A stretch of DNA of 64,000 nt from Pseudolabrys sp. Root1462 (GTDB lineage: Bacteria; Pseudomonadota; Alphaproteobacteria; Rhizobiales; Xanthobacteraceae). Made by a program: the position numbers and the translations under genes. The DNA lies in assembly GCF_001426945.1 (NCBI RefSeq), contig NZ_LMFS01000003.1, positions 157,108 through 221,107 on the forward strand, read 5' to 3'. Shown piece by piece: positions 9,988 through 20,282 of this stretch; the first letter of the stretch is position 1, and every line of letters begins with the position of its first letter. The notes beneath the pieces are model-generated. The model saw only the letters and a list, made by a program, of their open reading frames with translations, did not search any database and was not told the origin of the DNA.

Positions 9988-12033
9988 ATGACAGCAGGTG
10001 ACTTCAGCCACACCAATCGCCTCGCCGCGGCGACGTCGCCTTATCTGCTGCAGCATCAACACAACCCGGTGGACTGGTGGCAGTGGGGGCCGGAGGCGCT
10101 GGCCGAAGCGAAAGCCTCAAACCGACCGATCCTGCTGTCGGTCGGCTACGCGGCCTGTCACTGGTGCCATGTCATGGCGCATGAGAGCTTCGAGGACGAA
10201 GCCACTGCGGCGGTGATGAACGCGCTGTTCGTCAACATCAAGGTCGATCGCGAGGAACGCCCCGACATCGACCAGATCTACATGAACGCGCTGCATCTGC
10301 TCGGCGAGCAGGGCGGCTGGCCGCTCACCATGTTTCTGACGCCGGCCGGCGAGCCAGTGTGGGGCGGCACTTATTTTCCGAAGGAATCGAAATTCGGCCG
10401 CCCGGCCTTCACCGACATCCTGCGCGAGGTGTCGCGGCTGTTTCGCGAGGAGCCGGCCAAGATCGAACAGAACCGCGCCGCGCTGCTGGCGCGGCTGAGC
10501 GAAACGGCGCGGCCGGAGGGCAAGGTGACCATCGGGCTCAAGGAGCTCGACGCGGCCGCCAAACGGCTCGGCAATGCCTTCGACACCGGCAATGGCGGCC
10601 TGCGCGGCGCGCCGAAATTTCCGCAGGCCTCGCTCTACGAGTTTTTGTGGCGGGCAGGGGACCGCGGCGGCGATACGCGTTTCTTCGACCTCGTCGATTT
10701 CACGCTCGCCCACATCTGCGAAGGCGGCATCTACGACCACCTCGGCGGCGGCTTCGCCCGATACTCGGTCGACGAGTATTGGCTGGTGCCGCATTTCGAA
10801 AAGATGCTCTACGACAACGCCCAGCTGCTCGACCTCCTTGCTGCAGCGTGGGCCCGCAGCAAAAACCCGCTCTTCCGCACGCGCGCCGCCGAAACGGTGG
10901 GCTGGCTGCAGCGGGAAATGACCAACGTAAACAAGGCCTTCTGCTCGTCTCTGGACGCCGATTCCGAGGGCGAAGAGGGCAAATTCTATGTCTGGTCGCT
11001 GGCCGAGATCCGCGCGATTCTGGGCGCAGATGCCGATTATTTCGCACTGCAATATGACGTCAGCGACGAAGGCAACTTCGAAGGCCACAACATCCTCAAT
11101 CGGCTCAAGCACTTACCGCGCAACATAGGGGTCGAGGGGGGACCAGCACCGGACGAGGACCGCCTTGCCATGTTGCGCGGTAAGCTACTGAAAGAGCGCG
11201 AGAATCGGGTCAGGCCCGGACTCGACGACAAGGTGCTGGCGGACTGGAACGGGCTAACGATTGCAGCCCTGGTCCACGCCGGAACCGTGTTCGAGGAACC
11301 GGAGTGGGTCGGCATTGCGCAGCAAGCTTATGATTTCATTGCCAAAGAGATGACGCGTGGCGACCGTCTAGGGCACTCCTGGCGAGATGCCCGGCTGCTG
11401 CTGCCCGGGCTGGCGTCGGATTTCGCCTCCATGATCCGGGCGGCTCTGGCGCTCAACGAGGCGACGGGGGACGCGGCCTATCTGCATCAGGCCCTGGTCT
11501 GGCAGGCGGCACTCGACCGCCACTATGCCAACCCGGCCAATGGCGGCTACTTCCTCACCGCCAACGACGCCGAGGGCCTGGTGGTGCGCCCGGCCGCTAC
11601 CAATGACGATGCGACGCCCAATCCGAATTCGGTCGCAGCGGAAAATCTGGTGCGGCTCGCGGCGCTGACCGGCGACGACCAGTGGCGGGCCCGAGCCGAC
11701 ACACTGCTCGAAGGCATCCTCGCCACCGCGCAGCAAAACCTGTTCGGCCACGTCGCGCTGCTCAACGCGCTCGATTTCCGCCTGCGCGCGGCAGAGATCG
11801 TCTGCACCGGGCCGGAGGCGGAGGCCTTCGCGCGCGAGGCGCTGAAGCTGCCGCATCTCTCCCGCATTGTGTTGCGCGCATCGTCGGCAGAGGCGCTGCC
11901 GCCGTCGCATCCGGCACAGGAGAAGGTGAAGGCGGTGTCGGGCAGCGCGGCGTTTGTCTGTGTCGGCGAGCGCTGTTCGCTGCCGGTGACCGAACCGGGC
12001 AAGATCGCGGCGGCGGTGGCGGCGATGGCGTAG
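9988..12033 (+). CDS. YyaL/SSP411-type thioredoxin-domain protein (DUF255)
   Basis: 681 residues, normal for the family. The N-terminal DUF255 thioredoxin-like domain has [17 protein letters not shown] and a CHWC motif (C57-C60) in [16 protein letters not shown], then [14 protein letters not shown] and [11 protein letters not shown]. The rest resembles the alpha/alpha barrel of sugar epimerases and hydrolases ([36 protein letters not shown]). Function is not established in bacteria; the human relative is SPATA20. The ATG is the one matching the family N-terminus; the frame stays open upstream into copy 2 of DUF2147 but that is not coding. Confidence 0.92.
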   Translation: MTAGDFSHTNRLAAATSPYLLQHQHNPVDWWQWGPEALAEAKASNRPILLSVGYAACHWCHVMAHESFEDEATAAVMNALFVNIKVDREERPDIDQIYMNALHLLGEQGGWPLTMFLTPAGEPVWGGTYFPKESKFGRPAFTDILREVSRLFREEPAKIEQNRAALLARLSETARPEGKVTIGLKELDAAAKRLGNAFDTGNGGLRGAPKFPQASLYEFLWRAGDRGGDTRFFDLVDFTLAHICEGGIYDHLGGGFARYSVDEYWLVPHFEKMLYDNAQLLDLLAAAWARSKNPLFRTRAAETVGWLQREMTNVNKAFCSSLDADSEGEEGKFYVWSLAEIRAILGADADYFALQYDVSDEGNFEGHNILNRLKHLPRNIGVEGGPAPDEDRLAMLRGKLLKERENRVRPGLDDKVLADWNGLTIAALVHAGTVFEEPEWVGIAQQAYDFIAKEMTRGDRLGHSWRDARLLLPGLASDFASMIRAALALNEATGDAAYLHQALVWQAALDRHYANPANGGYFLTANDAEGLVVRPAATNDDATPNPNSVAAENLVRLAALTGDDQWRARADTLLEGILATAQQNLFGHVALLNALDFRLRAAEIVCTGPEAEAFAREALKLPHLSRIVLRASSAEALPPSHPAQEKVKAVSGSAAFVCVGERCSLPVTEPGKIAAAVAAMA

Positions 12034-12040
12034 CCCCTCG

Positions 12041-12116
12041 CTCCGTTCGTTCCCGCGAAAGCGGGAATCCAGAAGGCCACGGGCTTGGGTCCCCGCTTTC
12101 GCGGGGACGAGCGGAG
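12041..12116. repeat. REP-like element with two hairpins
   Basis: Outer arms CTCCG / CGGAG enclose two tight stem-loops: TTCCCGC-GAAA-GCGGGAA (12050-12067) and TCCCCGC-TTTC-GCGGGGA (12090-12107). It lies between convergent genes and may also terminate transcription or stabilise 3' ends. Confidence 0.75.
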
Positions 12117-12136
12117 AATGAGGAAGCCTCTTGCCC

Positions 12137-14470
12137 TCAACTCGCGCGCTTCATTTCATTCCGCGCCAGCCACGAACTCCACGGCGCCGGCGCGATCAGG
12201 CCATCGCTGACGCGCACCGGCCAGATCACATTCTTCTCGTCCATGCGGCCGATCACCGACGGCTTGTGCAGATGCTGGTTGACCGCATCGAGCCGCACGT
12301 CGAAGCCGGACGGGGCGCGGATCGAACGCCCGGCCATGGCGCCGCGCACCGTGCGCGGATCGGTGGTGCCGGCGGCGGCGACCGCCTGGGTCCAGAGCTG
12401 GAAGCCGATCCAGGTCGCTTCCATCGGGTCGTTGGTGATCGCGGCTTCGTCGCCGGTGAAGCGGCGCCATTCGGCGATGAAGGCGCGGTTCTCAGGCGAG
12501 TCGAGGGTGTGCAGATAATTCCACGCCACCATGTGGCCGATCAGGTTGCGCTCGTGCAGCGCCGGCATTTCAGCTTCGCCCAGCGACAGGCTCATGACCG
12601 GCAGGATGTCGGCATCGAGGCCCTGACGCGCGCGCTCGCGGAAGAAGTGCACGTTGGAGTCGCCGGACAAGGTGGCGATGATGGCGCCGTCCTTGCCGCA
12701 GAACTTGCGGATGCGATGCACGGTATCGCGCCAGTTGGTTTCGTTGAACGGCGTATAGAGCTCATCGACGGCGGCATCATCGATGCCATGTGCGCCGGCG
12801 AGATAATTCCGGATGATGGCGTTGGTGGTGCGCGGATAGACGTAGTCGGTGCCGACCAGGAAGAAGCGGCGGCGGCCCATGTCGATCAAATGATCGACCG
12901 CGGGCAGCGCCTGCTGCTGCGGCGTCGCGCCGGTGTAGATGACGTGCGGCGATTGCTCCTCGCCTTCGTACTGGCTCGGATAGAACAGCAGCGCATCGTG
13001 CCGCGCCAGCACCGGCAGCACGGCTTTGCGCGAGGCAGAAGTCCAGCAGCCGAATATCGCCGCGACATTGTGCTCGCCGAGCAAGGCCTCGGCCTGTCCG
13101 GCATAGGCTTGCGTGTCGGAGCGCGGATCCATGATCGCGGCTTCGACCGGACGACCGAGCAGGCCGCCGGCCTCATTGAGCTTCTCGATCATCATCACCA
13201 GCAATTGCTGCAGCGGCCGTTCGCTGGCGGTGAGGGTCCCGGAGAGCGAATGCAAGACGCCGACCTTGATCGAGCCGTGATCGAGATCGGCGAAGTAGCG
13301 CCCCACCGAATTCGTCAGCGATTGCGCGCGCGTCATCAGGTCGTCGGCGGTGGCCAGCACCGCATCGCCGGCATCGGCAACGTCGGCGACGACCGAACGA
13401 ATGCTCGGCAGCGCGTCGCACACCATCGCCGCGACCTTGTGCGCGTCCGTGCCGATGCGATCGAGCTTGGCAATCTGCTGCTCCATCAGGCGCGTCACGT
13501 TCTCGTTGACGTGGCTCATGGCGGCGACGCTCTGATCGACCGCCACGATCGCCTGTGCGGCTTCGCCCACTGCGGCCTGGATATCGTGGACCTGCGTGGA
13601 GACCTCACGGGTCGCCTGCTCTGTCCGACGCGACAGTTCCTTCACCTCGGCGGCGACCACGGCAAAGCCGCGCCCGGATTCACCGGCGCGCGCCGCCTCG
13701 ATGGTGGCATTGAGCGCCAGCAGCGAAGTCTGCTGCGCGATCGCCTGGATAAGCTTGATGACCTGCTCGATGCGACCGGCGGCGAGGCCGAGATTCCGCA
13801 TGGTCTCGTCGGCGCGCGTCAGCTCGGTCACGGTACGCCGGGTGGCCTCGCGCGCTGCCTCGACCTGACGCGAGGAATCCACCGCCAGCGCCTGTACGTC
13901 CTGCGCGGCAGCGGCAACGCCGGCGACCTCTTCGGCAGCCCGCGCCGCCGCGTCGGAAGAAGCCATCACCTGCTGCGCCATCAGCCGGTTGGTCTTGGTC
14001 AGTTCACCGGCGGTGCCGCGAATACGCTCGCCGGCCTGGGTGAAGGCGGTGACCACGTCATCGATGGCGCGGCGGAAATTGCCGGTGAAGAAATGGCGGC
14101 CGGCATGATGCAGCCGCGCTTCGGTCTCGCGTCGGTTCTGATCGACCGAGACGGTATCGGCTTCGATCAGCGCGCTGCGGATGCGGTCCGCGGTCTCGCC
14201 GAAACTCTGCATCGCGCCATCGCCGATGGTCTCCGGCAGGCTGGTATAGCGATCGCCGCCGGCGATGGCGCTGATGGCGCCGATCACCGCGGCCAAACGG
14301 CCATCGGCATACATGCCGACCAGCAAGGCGCCGCCAAGCGCTGTCGCCAGCGCGGCGAGCGGCGACTGCCACAGCTGAAACACGCCGAGGACAGCGGCGC
14401 AGACAATGAATACCGGCGCCGCGATCCACAGCGCGGGTCGCGGCATTCGATAGCGGGTGCGGGCTGACAT
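12137..14470 (-). CDS. chemoreceptor signalling domain fused to an ABC-type substrate-binding domain
   Basis: 777 residues. Two transmembrane helices (about 12-33 and 36-54) are followed by a methyl-accepting chemotaxis signalling region (about 150-395) whose tip reads [36 protein letters not shown]. Residues about 400-765 resemble the type I periplasmic-binding fold of urea/amide receptors (FmdD/UrtA/AmiC group): [52 protein letters not shown]. The order is reversed from normal receptors, where the ligand domain is N-terminal and periplasmic. With an arginine-rich N-terminus inside and two helices, the binding domain should be cytoplasmic. Signal proposed: a small amide or urea-like molecule; not proven. 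Confidence 0.88.
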   Translation of the reverse strand: MSARTRYRMPRPALWIAAPVFIVCAAVLGVFQLWQSPLAALATALGGALLVGMYADGRLAAVIGAISAIAGGDRYTSLPETIGDGAMQSFGETADRIRSALIEADTVSVDQNRRETEARLHHAGRHFFTGNFRRAIDDVVTAFTQAGERIRGTAGELTKTNRLMAQQVMASSDAAARAAEEVAGVAAAAQDVQALAVDSSRQVEAAREATRRTVTELTRADETMRNLGLAAGRIEQVIKLIQAIAQQTSLLALNATIEAARAGESGRGFAVVAAEVKELSRRTEQATREVSTQVHDIQAAVGEAAQAIVAVDQSVAAMSHVNENVTRLMEQQIAKLDRIGTDAHKVAAMVCDALPSIRSVVADVADAGDAVLATADDLMTRAQSLTNSVGRYFADLDHGSIKVGVLHSLSGTLTASERPLQQLLVMMIEKLNEAGGLLGRPVEAAIMDPRSDTQAYAGQAEALLGEHNVAAIFGCWTSASRKAVLPVLARHDALLFYPSQYEGEEQSPHVIYTGATPQQQALPAVDHLIDMGRRRFFLVGTDYVYPRTTNAIIRNYLAGAHGIDDAAVDELYTPFNETNWRDTVHRIRKFCGKDGAIIATLSGDSNVHFFRERARQGLDADILPVMSLSLGEAEMPALHERNLIGHMVAWNYLHTLDSPENRAFIAEWRRFTGDEAAITNDPMEATWIGFQLWTQAVAAAGTTDPRTVRGAMAGRSIRAPSGFDVRLDAVNQHLHKPSVIGRMDEKNVIWPVRVSDGLIAPAPWSSWLARNEMKRAS

Positions 14471-14594
14471 TCCGGGCTCGGATGGAGAAATATCCAGCCA
14501 TCAAATTCGCCCGAATATGGTTTCCAATTCCTTTTCGCAGTTGCGATAGGACCGCATCAATTATCAGCAAACGCGCCCAACTTTTGGGCGGCGG

Positions 14595-15557
14595 CTACTT
14601 GCGGCGACGCTTCGGCTTGTCCGGCGCCGCGTCACGGATGGTGCTCCAGTCGAGCAAGCCGACCTCTTCATGAATCCAGGCGCGGAAGGCTTCGGCGGCC
14701 GCGGGCGGTTTACGCGCTTTCGGTCGGACCAGATAAAACGCGCGGGCCGACGGCAGAGCCAGCGGAAACGGCATCACGAGCTGGCCGCTGCGCAAATCGT
14801 CGTAAGCCAGCATGTCATACGACAGCAGCACGCCGGCGCCTTCACAGGCGGCGTCGAGCGCATGATCGGCGCTGTTGAAGCGCAGGCCGCGCTGCAGATC
14901 GACATCGCCGGCGCCGGCAGCCTTGAACCATTCCTTCCAGTCCGGCCGCGCCGTGCGCGCGATCAACGAATCGTCATGGACCAGTCGCAGCCGCATAAGA
15001 TCTTCCGGCGCGCGAATCGGACCGTGCTTTTCCAGAAGACGCGGGCTGCACACCGGCACGTAAAAGACATCGATAAGCTTCTCGGCCTCCAGCGCCGTAT
15101 CGGCCTGTGGCGGATCAGCCATGTTACGCAACGCCATGTCCACGCCGTCATTGACGAAATTGGCGTTCGTCGCTGTCGCGGAAATCCGCACGTCAATGTC
15201 CGGATAGGCTGCGGCAAACCGGTACAGCCGCGGCACCAGCCATTTGGCCGTCAGACCTGGCGAGGTGCTCAGCACAAGGACCTGCGAATTATTGGTCGCC
15301 TGCAGATTCGCCACCGCATCGCGGATGTGACCGAAGCCGACCTGAAGTCCCGGATAAAGCTGCTTGCCAGCGGCGGTGAGCGCGATGGCACGGACGCGGC
15401 GCTCGAACAGCTTCACGCCGAGCATGTCCTCGAGACCGCGGATCTGATGGCTGAGCGCGCCCGGTGTGACGTTCAGTTCACCGGCCGCCTGCGTCAGGCT
15501 CATGTGGCGGGCCGCGGCTTCGAAGGCGCGGAGCGCGGATAGCGGAGGCATCGCCAT
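14595..15557 (-). CDS. LysR-type transcriptional regulator, GcvA-like
   Basis: 320 residues. The N-terminal winged HTH (about 5-65) reads LSALRAFEAAARHMSLTQAA then VTPGALSHQIRGLEDMLG, the pattern of the GcvA/AmpR branch. The C-terminal two-lobe effector domain follows (SQVLVLSTSPGLTAKWLVPRL; VDMALRNM). LysR proteins usually regulate a divergent neighbour and themselves; here a small gene diverges to the right. A 19-bp palindrome abuts the start codon. The start could also be the methionine two residues later. The effector is unknown. Confidence 0.93.
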   Translation of the reverse strand: MAMPPLSALRAFEAAARHMSLTQAAGELNVTPGALSHQIRGLEDMLGVKLFERRVRAIALTAAGKQLYPGLQVGFGHIRDAVANLQATNNSQVLVLSTSPGLTAKWLVPRLYRFAAAYPDIDVRISATATNANFVNDGVDMALRNMADPPQADTALEAEKLIDVFYVPVCSPRLLEKHGPIRAPEDLMRLRLVHDDSLIARTARPDWKEWFKAAGAGDVDLQRGLRFNSADHALDAACEGAGVLLSYDMLAYDDLRSGQLVMPFPLALPSARAFYLVRPKARKPPAAAEAFRAWIHEEVGLLDWSTIRDAAPDKPKRRRK

Positions 15558-15576
15558 AGTTGAATATTCCTCAACT
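15558..15576. promoter_or_regulatory. palindromic LysR-type operator at the regulator start
   Basis: AGTTGA-N7-TCAACT, perfect 6-bp arms, immediately upstream of the LysR ATG and containing the T-N11-A core of LysR sites. Its GAGGA also serves as the only plausible ribosome site, so binding there would block both initiation and transcription. The site is shared with the divergent small gene. Confidence 0.55.
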
Positions 15577-15682
15577 GTCGGCTGAGACCTTATCCTTTGT
15601 CATAAGGCGTTTCCAGACGCATTTTACGCTCCATGGATGAGGTCGATTCAAGTTTCGGCCTCGCAACGGGGAGATTGCCGCC

Positions 15683-15913
15683 ATGACCATTGCGAGCCCT
15701 ATCGGATTTCAGGTGATTGCCGTCCCCGCGACGGCGCCGCAAAAGCCCAGTCTGCTGCGCCGGATCTACGACAGCCTGTTCGAATCGCGCGAGCGTCACG
15801 CCCAGCGCAACGTCGAAGCCTATATCGCCCGGCGCGGCCATCGGATGACTGACAACCTCGAGCGCGAAATCGGCGAGCGCATGCTGGAAGGCCGCTGGAT
15901 GTCGCGCCGCTAG
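15683..15913 (+). CDS. small basic protein, conserved-looking, unknown function
   Basis: 76 residues, charged, with no signal peptide or membrane helix. The central part LLRRIYDSLFESRERHAQRNVEAYIARRGHRM is predicted helical with alternating Arg and acidic residues and recalls short DUF1127-like proteins, but it lacks the DUF1127 end motif. GGGGAG lies nine bases before the ATG. It diverges from the LysR gene and is followed by a strong terminator, so it is a monocistronic unit and the likeliest LysR target. Confidence 0.7.
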   Translation: MTIASPIGFQVIAVPATAPQKPSLLRRIYDSLFESRERHAQRNVEAYIARRGHRMTDNLEREIGERMLEGRWMSRR

Positions 15914-15954
15914 CGTCTTTGGCCGGCTGTGAATCCCCTCCGGCCGGCTGATAC

Positions 15955-15996
15955 GGAGACCGTCCGCACATCGCGGGCGGTCTCCTTTTCTTTTCT
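15955..15996 (+). terminator. Rho-independent terminator after the small basic protein gene
   Basis: 13-bp stem GGAGACCGTCCGC / GCGGGCGGTCTCC (one G-T pair), 5-base loop, followed by TTTTCTTTTCT. Confidence 0.9.
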
Positions 15997-16005
15997 CAAC
16001 GGCAG

Positions 16006-16037
16006 CAAAAAAACGGCCGGGCGTTGGCCCGGCCGTT
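16006..16037 (-). terminator. Rho-independent terminator after rho
   Basis: 11-bp perfect stem AACGGCCGGGC / GCCCGGCCGTT around a 4-base loop, followed on the minus strand by seven T. It lies just past the rho stop. The rho transcript thus ends without needing Rho. Confidence 0.9.
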
Positions 16038-16063
16038 GATGCATTCAAGCGCAGTTCGCGAGA

Positions 16064-17329
16064 TCAGGTATTCATGCTCTCAAAGAACTCGCCGTTGCTC
16101 TTGGTGTTGCGCAGCTTGTCGAGCAGGAAGTCGATCGCATCCATCGTGCCCATCGGGTTGAGGATACGGCGCAGCACGTACATCTTCTTGAGCACGGCCG
16201 GTTCGACCAGCAGTTCTTCCTTGCGCGTACCCGAGCGGGTGATGTCGATCGCTGGGAAAGTGCGCTTGTCCGCAACCTTACGGTCGAGGATGAGTTCGGA
16301 GTTACCGGTGCCCTTGAATTCTTCGAAGATGACTTCGTCCATGCGGCTGCCGGTATCGATCAGCGCCGTGGCGATGATGGTCAGCGAGCCGCCTTCTTCG
16401 ATATTACGAGCGGCGCCGAAGAAGCGCTTCGGCCGCTGCAACGCGTTGGCGTCGACACCGCCGGTCAGCACCTTGCCGGATGACGGCACGACGGTGTTAT
16501 AGGCCCGGCCGAGACGCGTGATCGAATCGAGCAGGATGACGACGTCGCGGCCATGTTCGACCAGGCGCTTGGCCTTCTCGATGACCATTTCGGCCACGGC
16601 GACGTGACGCGTCGCCGGTTCGTCGAAGGTCGAGGACACGACTTCGCCCTTCACCGAACGCTGCATGTCGGTGACTTCTTCCGGACGCTCGTCGATCAGA
16701 AGAACGATCAGATAGCATTCCGGATGATTGGCGGTGATGGCGTGCGCGATGTTCTGCAGCAGCACGGTTTTACCGGTGCGCGGCGGCGCGACGACGAGGG
16801 CGCGCTGGCCCTTGCCGATCGGCGCGACGATGTCGATCACGCGAGCCGACAGATCCTTCTTGGTCGGATCGTCGTGTTCCATCTTCAGCCGCTCGTCGGG
16901 ATAGAGCGGCGTCAGGTTGTCGAAGTTGATCTTGTGGCGCGCCTTCTCGGGGTCTTCGAAGTTGATGGTGTTGACCTTGAGCAGCGCGAAGTAGCGTTCG
17001 CCTTCCTTCGGCGAGCGGATCTGGCCTTCGACGGTGTCACCGGTGCGCAGGCCGAAGCGGCGGATCTGCGACGGCGAGACGTAGATGTCGTCCGGGCCGG
17101 ACAGGTAATTGGATTCCGGCGAGCGCAAGAAGCCGAAGCCGTCGGACAGAACTTCGACGACGCCTTCGCCGATGATCTCGATCTCCTGGGCGGCGAGCTG
17201 CTTCAGGATCGCGAACATCAGCTCCTGCTTGCGCAGCGTTGACGCGTTCTCGACCTGGTGCTCTTCCGCGAAGGAGAGGAGTTCGGCGGGGGTTTTGGAC
17301 TTGAGGTCCTGGAGTTTCATTTCCCGCAT
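16064..17329 (-). CDS. rho: transcription termination factor Rho
   Basis: 421 residues, typical length. Rho is a hexameric RNA helicase that ends transcription at C-rich unstructured RNA. The N-terminal helical domain starts [13 protein letters not shown]; the cold-shock RNA-binding domain is at about 52-120 ([18 protein letters not shown]). Walker A APPRTGKT at 181-188, Walker [12 protein letters not shown], the Q-loop and [14 protein letters not shown] (R-loop) are intact. A 278-base leader separates it from hemJ and may serve autoregulation, as in other rho genes, though no specific structure was identified. Confidence 0.98.
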   Translation of the reverse strand: MREMKLQDLKSKTPAELLSFAEEHQVENASTLRKQELMFAILKQLAAQEIEIIGEGVVEVLSDGFGFLRSPESNYLSGPDDIYVSPSQIRRFGLRTGDTVEGQIRSPKEGERYFALLKVNTINFEDPEKARHKINFDNLTPLYPDERLKMEHDDPTKKDLSARVIDIVAPIGKGQRALVVAPPRTGKTVLLQNIAHAITANHPECYLIVLLIDERPEEVTDMQRSVKGEVVSSTFDEPATRHVAVAEMVIEKAKRLVEHGRDVVILLDSITRLGRAYNTVVPSSGKVLTGGVDANALQRPKRFFGAARNIEEGGSLTIIATALIDTGSRMDEVIFEEFKGTGNSELILDRKVADKRTFPAIDITRSGTRKEELLVEPAVLKKMYVLRRILNPMGTMDAIDFLLDKLRNTKSNGEFFESMNT

Positions 17330-17607
17330 GCGGGTAAGTATCCTTGGGAGGCCTGCTCACCCTTGCAAATACGGGCTCGAGCTGACCGATAGTGGGAGTG
17401 AGATCGCAGGTTGGGAGTGACGCGGGGCTTTTTAGGAAGAGGTCCCGGGGGCCCGAGGCTGCGACGGTTCCGAACGGCTCGGGACCGGTAACGCGACTGC
17501 ATCCGCCTGCGTTCGGTGGGATGGCAAATAAGATAGGTGAGGCCGGGAATTCGCGCAAGGGGCCGCCCGGCCGCGGGTCTGGCTATCGCGCGGCCTGGTT
17601 AAGCCGC

Positions 17608-18033
17608 CTAAAACGGTTTGACCACCACCATGATGACAATGAAGATCAGCAGCACGGTCGGTATTTCATTGATAATTCGATAGAATTTCGCATCCCGGCG
17701 ATTGCGCCCGGCGGCGAAATCCTTTTGGCAGCGGCCCAAAAAACCGTGCAGGCCGCTCATGACCAGGACCGCCGCGAGCTTGGCATGCAGCCAGCCGGCG
17801 GTGAGCCAGCTGCCCTCGATCATCAGAGCGATACCGGCGATCCAGGTCAGCGCCATCGCCGGCGTCATGATGTAGTGCAGCAGGCGGTATTCCATCACTT
17901 CGAAGGTCTTGGCCTGTGCCGAGCCCGCCTCGACGCCGGCGTGATACACGAACAACCGCGGCAGATAGAGCATCCCGGCCATCCACGAGATGACGGCGAC
18001 GATGTGCAGGGCTTTGATCCAGAGGTAGAGCAT
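17608..18033 (-). CDS. hemJ: protoporphyrinogen IX oxidase HemJ
   Basis: 141 residues, membrane protein with four helices. HemJ oxidises protoporphyrinogen IX to protoporphyrin IX, the penultimate heme step, in bacteria lacking HemG/HemY. The conserved histidine and arginine motifs are seen: WIKALHIVAVISWMAGMLYLPRLFVYH near the start (read here in two pieces, helix then PRLFVYH), and HAKLAAVLVMSGLHG near the middle. Its ATG overlaps the hemE stop by one base (TAATG), so the two heme genes are coupled. Confidence 0.93.
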   Translation of the reverse strand: MLYLWIKALHIVAVISWMAGMLYLPRLFVYHAGVEAGSAQAKTFEVMEYRLLHYIMTPAMALTWIAGIALMIEGSWLTAGWLHAKLAAVLVMSGLHGFLGRCQKDFAAGRNRRDAKFYRIINEIPTVLLIFIVIMVVVKPF

Positions 18034-19076
18034 TATCCTCGCACCCGCTTCAGCATCCGCTCGACGTGCTCGATCGGCGTAGCCGGCAAGATGCCGTGGC
18101 CGAGATTGAAGATCAGCGGCCGGTCGGCGAGCGTCAGAACATCATCGACTTCCCGGTCGAGTGCATCACCGCCGGCGAGCAGCGCCAGCGGATCGAGATT
18201 GCCCTGCACCGGAACCCGCGGCTGCAGAATGTCGTGCGCCAGACTGCGCGGGAATGCCCAGTCGAGCCCGATGGCGTCGACGCCCGTGATCTCGACGTAA
18301 GGCAGCGCCATCGCCCCGGCGCCACGTGGAAAGCCAATGATCTTGGCACCGGGAACCTGAGCCCGTACGCCGGCGACGATCTTTTCCGTCGGCTCCATGC
18401 ACCAGCGATCGAACTGTTCCGGCGGCAGAATGCCGGCCCAGGTATCGAAAATCTGAACGCAGTCGGCGCCAGCCTTGAGCTGACCGACGAGATACTCGAT
18501 CGAACCTTGCACCAGTCGATCGATGATGCGTTTGAAGTTCTCCGGATCGCGATAGGCGAACAGCCGAGCCGGGGCCTGATCGGATGTCCCTTCGCCAGCC
18601 ACCATATAGGTCGCCACGGTCCAGGGAGCGCCACAGAAGCCGATCAGCGCCGTCTTGTCGTCAAGCTGCGCCTTGACGCGGCGAACCGTCTCGTAGACCG
18701 GCGCCAGAACATCCGGATCGGCACGATCGCGCAGTCCCGCCAGCGCGGACGCATCGGTCATCGGCTCCAGCTTCGGCCCTTCGCCGGCGAGAAACTCGAC
18801 CTTGCGGCCGAGAGCCAACGGCATCACCAGAATGTCGGAAAACAAAATAGCAGCATCGAAGCCGAACCGCCGCACGGGTTGCAGCGTTACTTCGGCGGCC
18901 AGTTCGGGATTGAAGCAGAGATCGAGGAAGCCGCCAGCCTTCTCGCGAATCTGACGGTATTCCGGGAGATACCGGCCAGCCTGCCGCATCATCCAGACCG
19001 GGGGAGTCTCTTCGCGGCGGCCTTCGAGAACACGAAGAAGAGGTTTTGTCCCCACAGGGTCCGGCGTCACGGGCAT
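18033..19076 (-). CDS. hemE: uroporphyrinogen decarboxylase HemE
   Basis: 347 residues. It decarboxylates the four acetate side chains of uroporphyrinogen III to give coproporphyrinogen III. The substrate-binding motif [12 protein letters not shown] is at about 29-40, followed by [12 protein letters not shown] and the [13 protein letters not shown] block. It is the first gene of hemE-hemJ and its 5' side borders the probable replication origin, as in Caulobacter and Rickettsia. The ribosome site is weak and close (AGGAAG directly before ATG). Confidence 0.97.
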   Translation of the reverse strand: MPVTPDPVGTKPLLRVLEGRREETPPVWMMRQAGRYLPEYRQIREKAGGFLDLCFNPELAAEVTLQPVRRFGFDAAILFSDILVMPLALGRKVEFLAGEGPKLEPMTDASALAGLRDRADPDVLAPVYETVRRVKAQLDDKTALIGFCGAPWTVATYMVAGEGTSDQAPARLFAYRDPENFKRIIDRLVQGSIEYLVGQLKAGADCVQIFDTWAGILPPEQFDRWCMEPTEKIVAGVRAQVPGAKIIGFPRGAGAMALPYVEITGVDAIGLDWAFPRSLAHDILQPRVPVQGNLDPLALLAGGDALDREVDDVLTLADRPLIFNLGHGILPATPIEHVERMLKRVRG

Positions 19077-19434
19077 CTTCCTAAAAGACTCTTAATAGCT
19101 TCGCTGTTGTTATTATTAGGCTGTCGATTGGACTCATGACTCGCGGTCAACAATCTGTCCACCGCAGAACCGATCTCTCTTCAGATTCCCCGCTCATTCC
19201 AACCCGACGTTGTCCCCGCCGAAACCGCGGTTTTTGCCGTAATTAGCGCGTTATCCCCGCCTATCCCCAGACCGCAGTCCACATCTCGCTCCAGTCCTCG
19301 GCAGAGCAGCCAGATTCTGTCCCGTCCTGAGCGATGTGGACAAAAATTGACCTGTCCTGCCGCGGTCGCTTACATGCCCCTGCCGCGGGCGGATTCATCC
19401 CCGCCAATCCACATTCCGTCCGGTCGCTATCCCG
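19077..19434. other. oriC: probable chromosomal replication origin (oriC)
   Basis: 358 bases without a gene, between divergent hemE and the PPDK-regulator gene; this is the origin position described for Caulobacter and Rickettsia. An AT-rich stretch (about 19080-19125) lies next to hemE. DnaA-box-like sequences: TTGTCCACA on the minus strand at 19335-19343 (one mismatch to TTATCCACA), CAATCCACA at 19405-19413, TTATCCCCG at 19251-19259 and CTATCCCCA at 19261-19269 (two mismatches each). Six GANTC sites (CcrM methylation sequence) start at 19087, 19131, 19138, 19184, 19313 and 19392; about one is expected by chance. No perfect DnaA box was found, and replication activity is inferred. Confidence 0.65.
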
Positions 19435-20268
19435 ATGTCCGACACAGGCTACTTTCACCTGCATCTGGTTTCCGACGCGACCGGCGAAACCCTGATCACG
19501 GTCGCCCGCGCGGCGGCCGCGCAATACGCCAATGTGGCGCCGGTCGAACACCTCTACCCGATGGTTCGATCGAAGAAGCAGCTCGACCACGTGCTGGCAG
19601 AGATAACCGAAGCGCCGGGCCTCGTCCTCTATACCTTGCTGGAAGAAGACCTCATCCAGCTGCTCGAAGACAAGTGCCGCGATCTCGGTCTGCCCTGCAT
19701 GTCGGTGCTCGGTCCGATCCTGCGGCTGTTCCAGTCCTATCTCGGCGCCGAGACGATCCATCGCGCCGGCGCCCAGCACGTGCTCAATGCCGAATATTTC
19801 CATCGTATCGACGCGCTCAACTACACGATGATGCATGATGACGGCCAGCACGTTGTCGGTCTCGAGGAAGCCGACGTCGTGCTGATCGGCGTCTCGCGGA
19901 CGTCGAAGACGCCGACGTCGATCTATCTCGCCAACCGCGGCGTCAAAACCGGCAACGTGCCGCTGGTGCCTGGCGTACCGGTGGCGCCGGAAGTTGAGAA
20001 ATTGACGCGGCCACTGGTGGTCGGGCTATTCGCCAGCCCGGAACGTATCGTGCAGATTCGCGAGAACCGGCTGCTCGGCCTCAAGGCGCATCGCGACGAC
20101 GATCTCTATATCGACAAGACGGCGGTCGCCGAGGAGATCGCGTTTTCGCGCCGTCTCTGCACCAAGCACGGCTGGCCGCTGATCGACGTGACGCGGCGTT
20201 CGATCGAAGAAACCGCCGCCGCCGTGATGAAGCTGCTGATGGAACGGCGCCGCCGGCCGGCGACATAG
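19435..20268 (+). CDS. pyruvate,phosphate dikinase regulatory protein (DUF299 kinase/phosphorylase)
   Basis: 277 residues. This family is a bifunctional ADP-dependent kinase and Pi-dependent phosphorylase that switches PPDK (or PEP synthase) off and on through a threonine next to its catalytic histidine. Signature: [19 protein letters not shown] near the N-terminus, the P-loop [11 protein letters not shown] at 152-162, and [17 protein letters not shown] after it. It corresponds to the RP001-type gene on the other side of hemE at alphaproteobacterial origins. Whether PPDK or PEP synthase is the target cannot be seen here. Confidence 0.93.
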   Translation: MSDTGYFHLHLVSDATGETLITVARAAAAQYANVAPVEHLYPMVRSKKQLDHVLAEITEAPGLVLYTLLEEDLIQLLEDKCRDLGLPCMSVLGPILRLFQSYLGAETIHRAGAQHVLNAEYFHRIDALNYTMMHDDGQHVVGLEEADVVLIGVSRTSKTPTSIYLANRGVKTGNVPLVPGVPVAPEVEKLTRPLVVGLFASPERIVQIRENRLLGLKAHRDDDLYIDKTAVAEEIAFSRRLCTKHGWPLIDVTRRSIEETAAAVMKLLMERRRRPAT

Positions 20269-20282
20269 AAAGACAATTCCGC

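Noticed and set aside
12131-14467. Long open frame on plus, opposite the chemoreceptor fusion
   Set aside because: It mirrors the minus-strand gene, which has clear domain matches. The plus translation is low-complexity His/Arg/Gly sequence with no known motif, typical of the reverse frame of GC-rich coding DNA.
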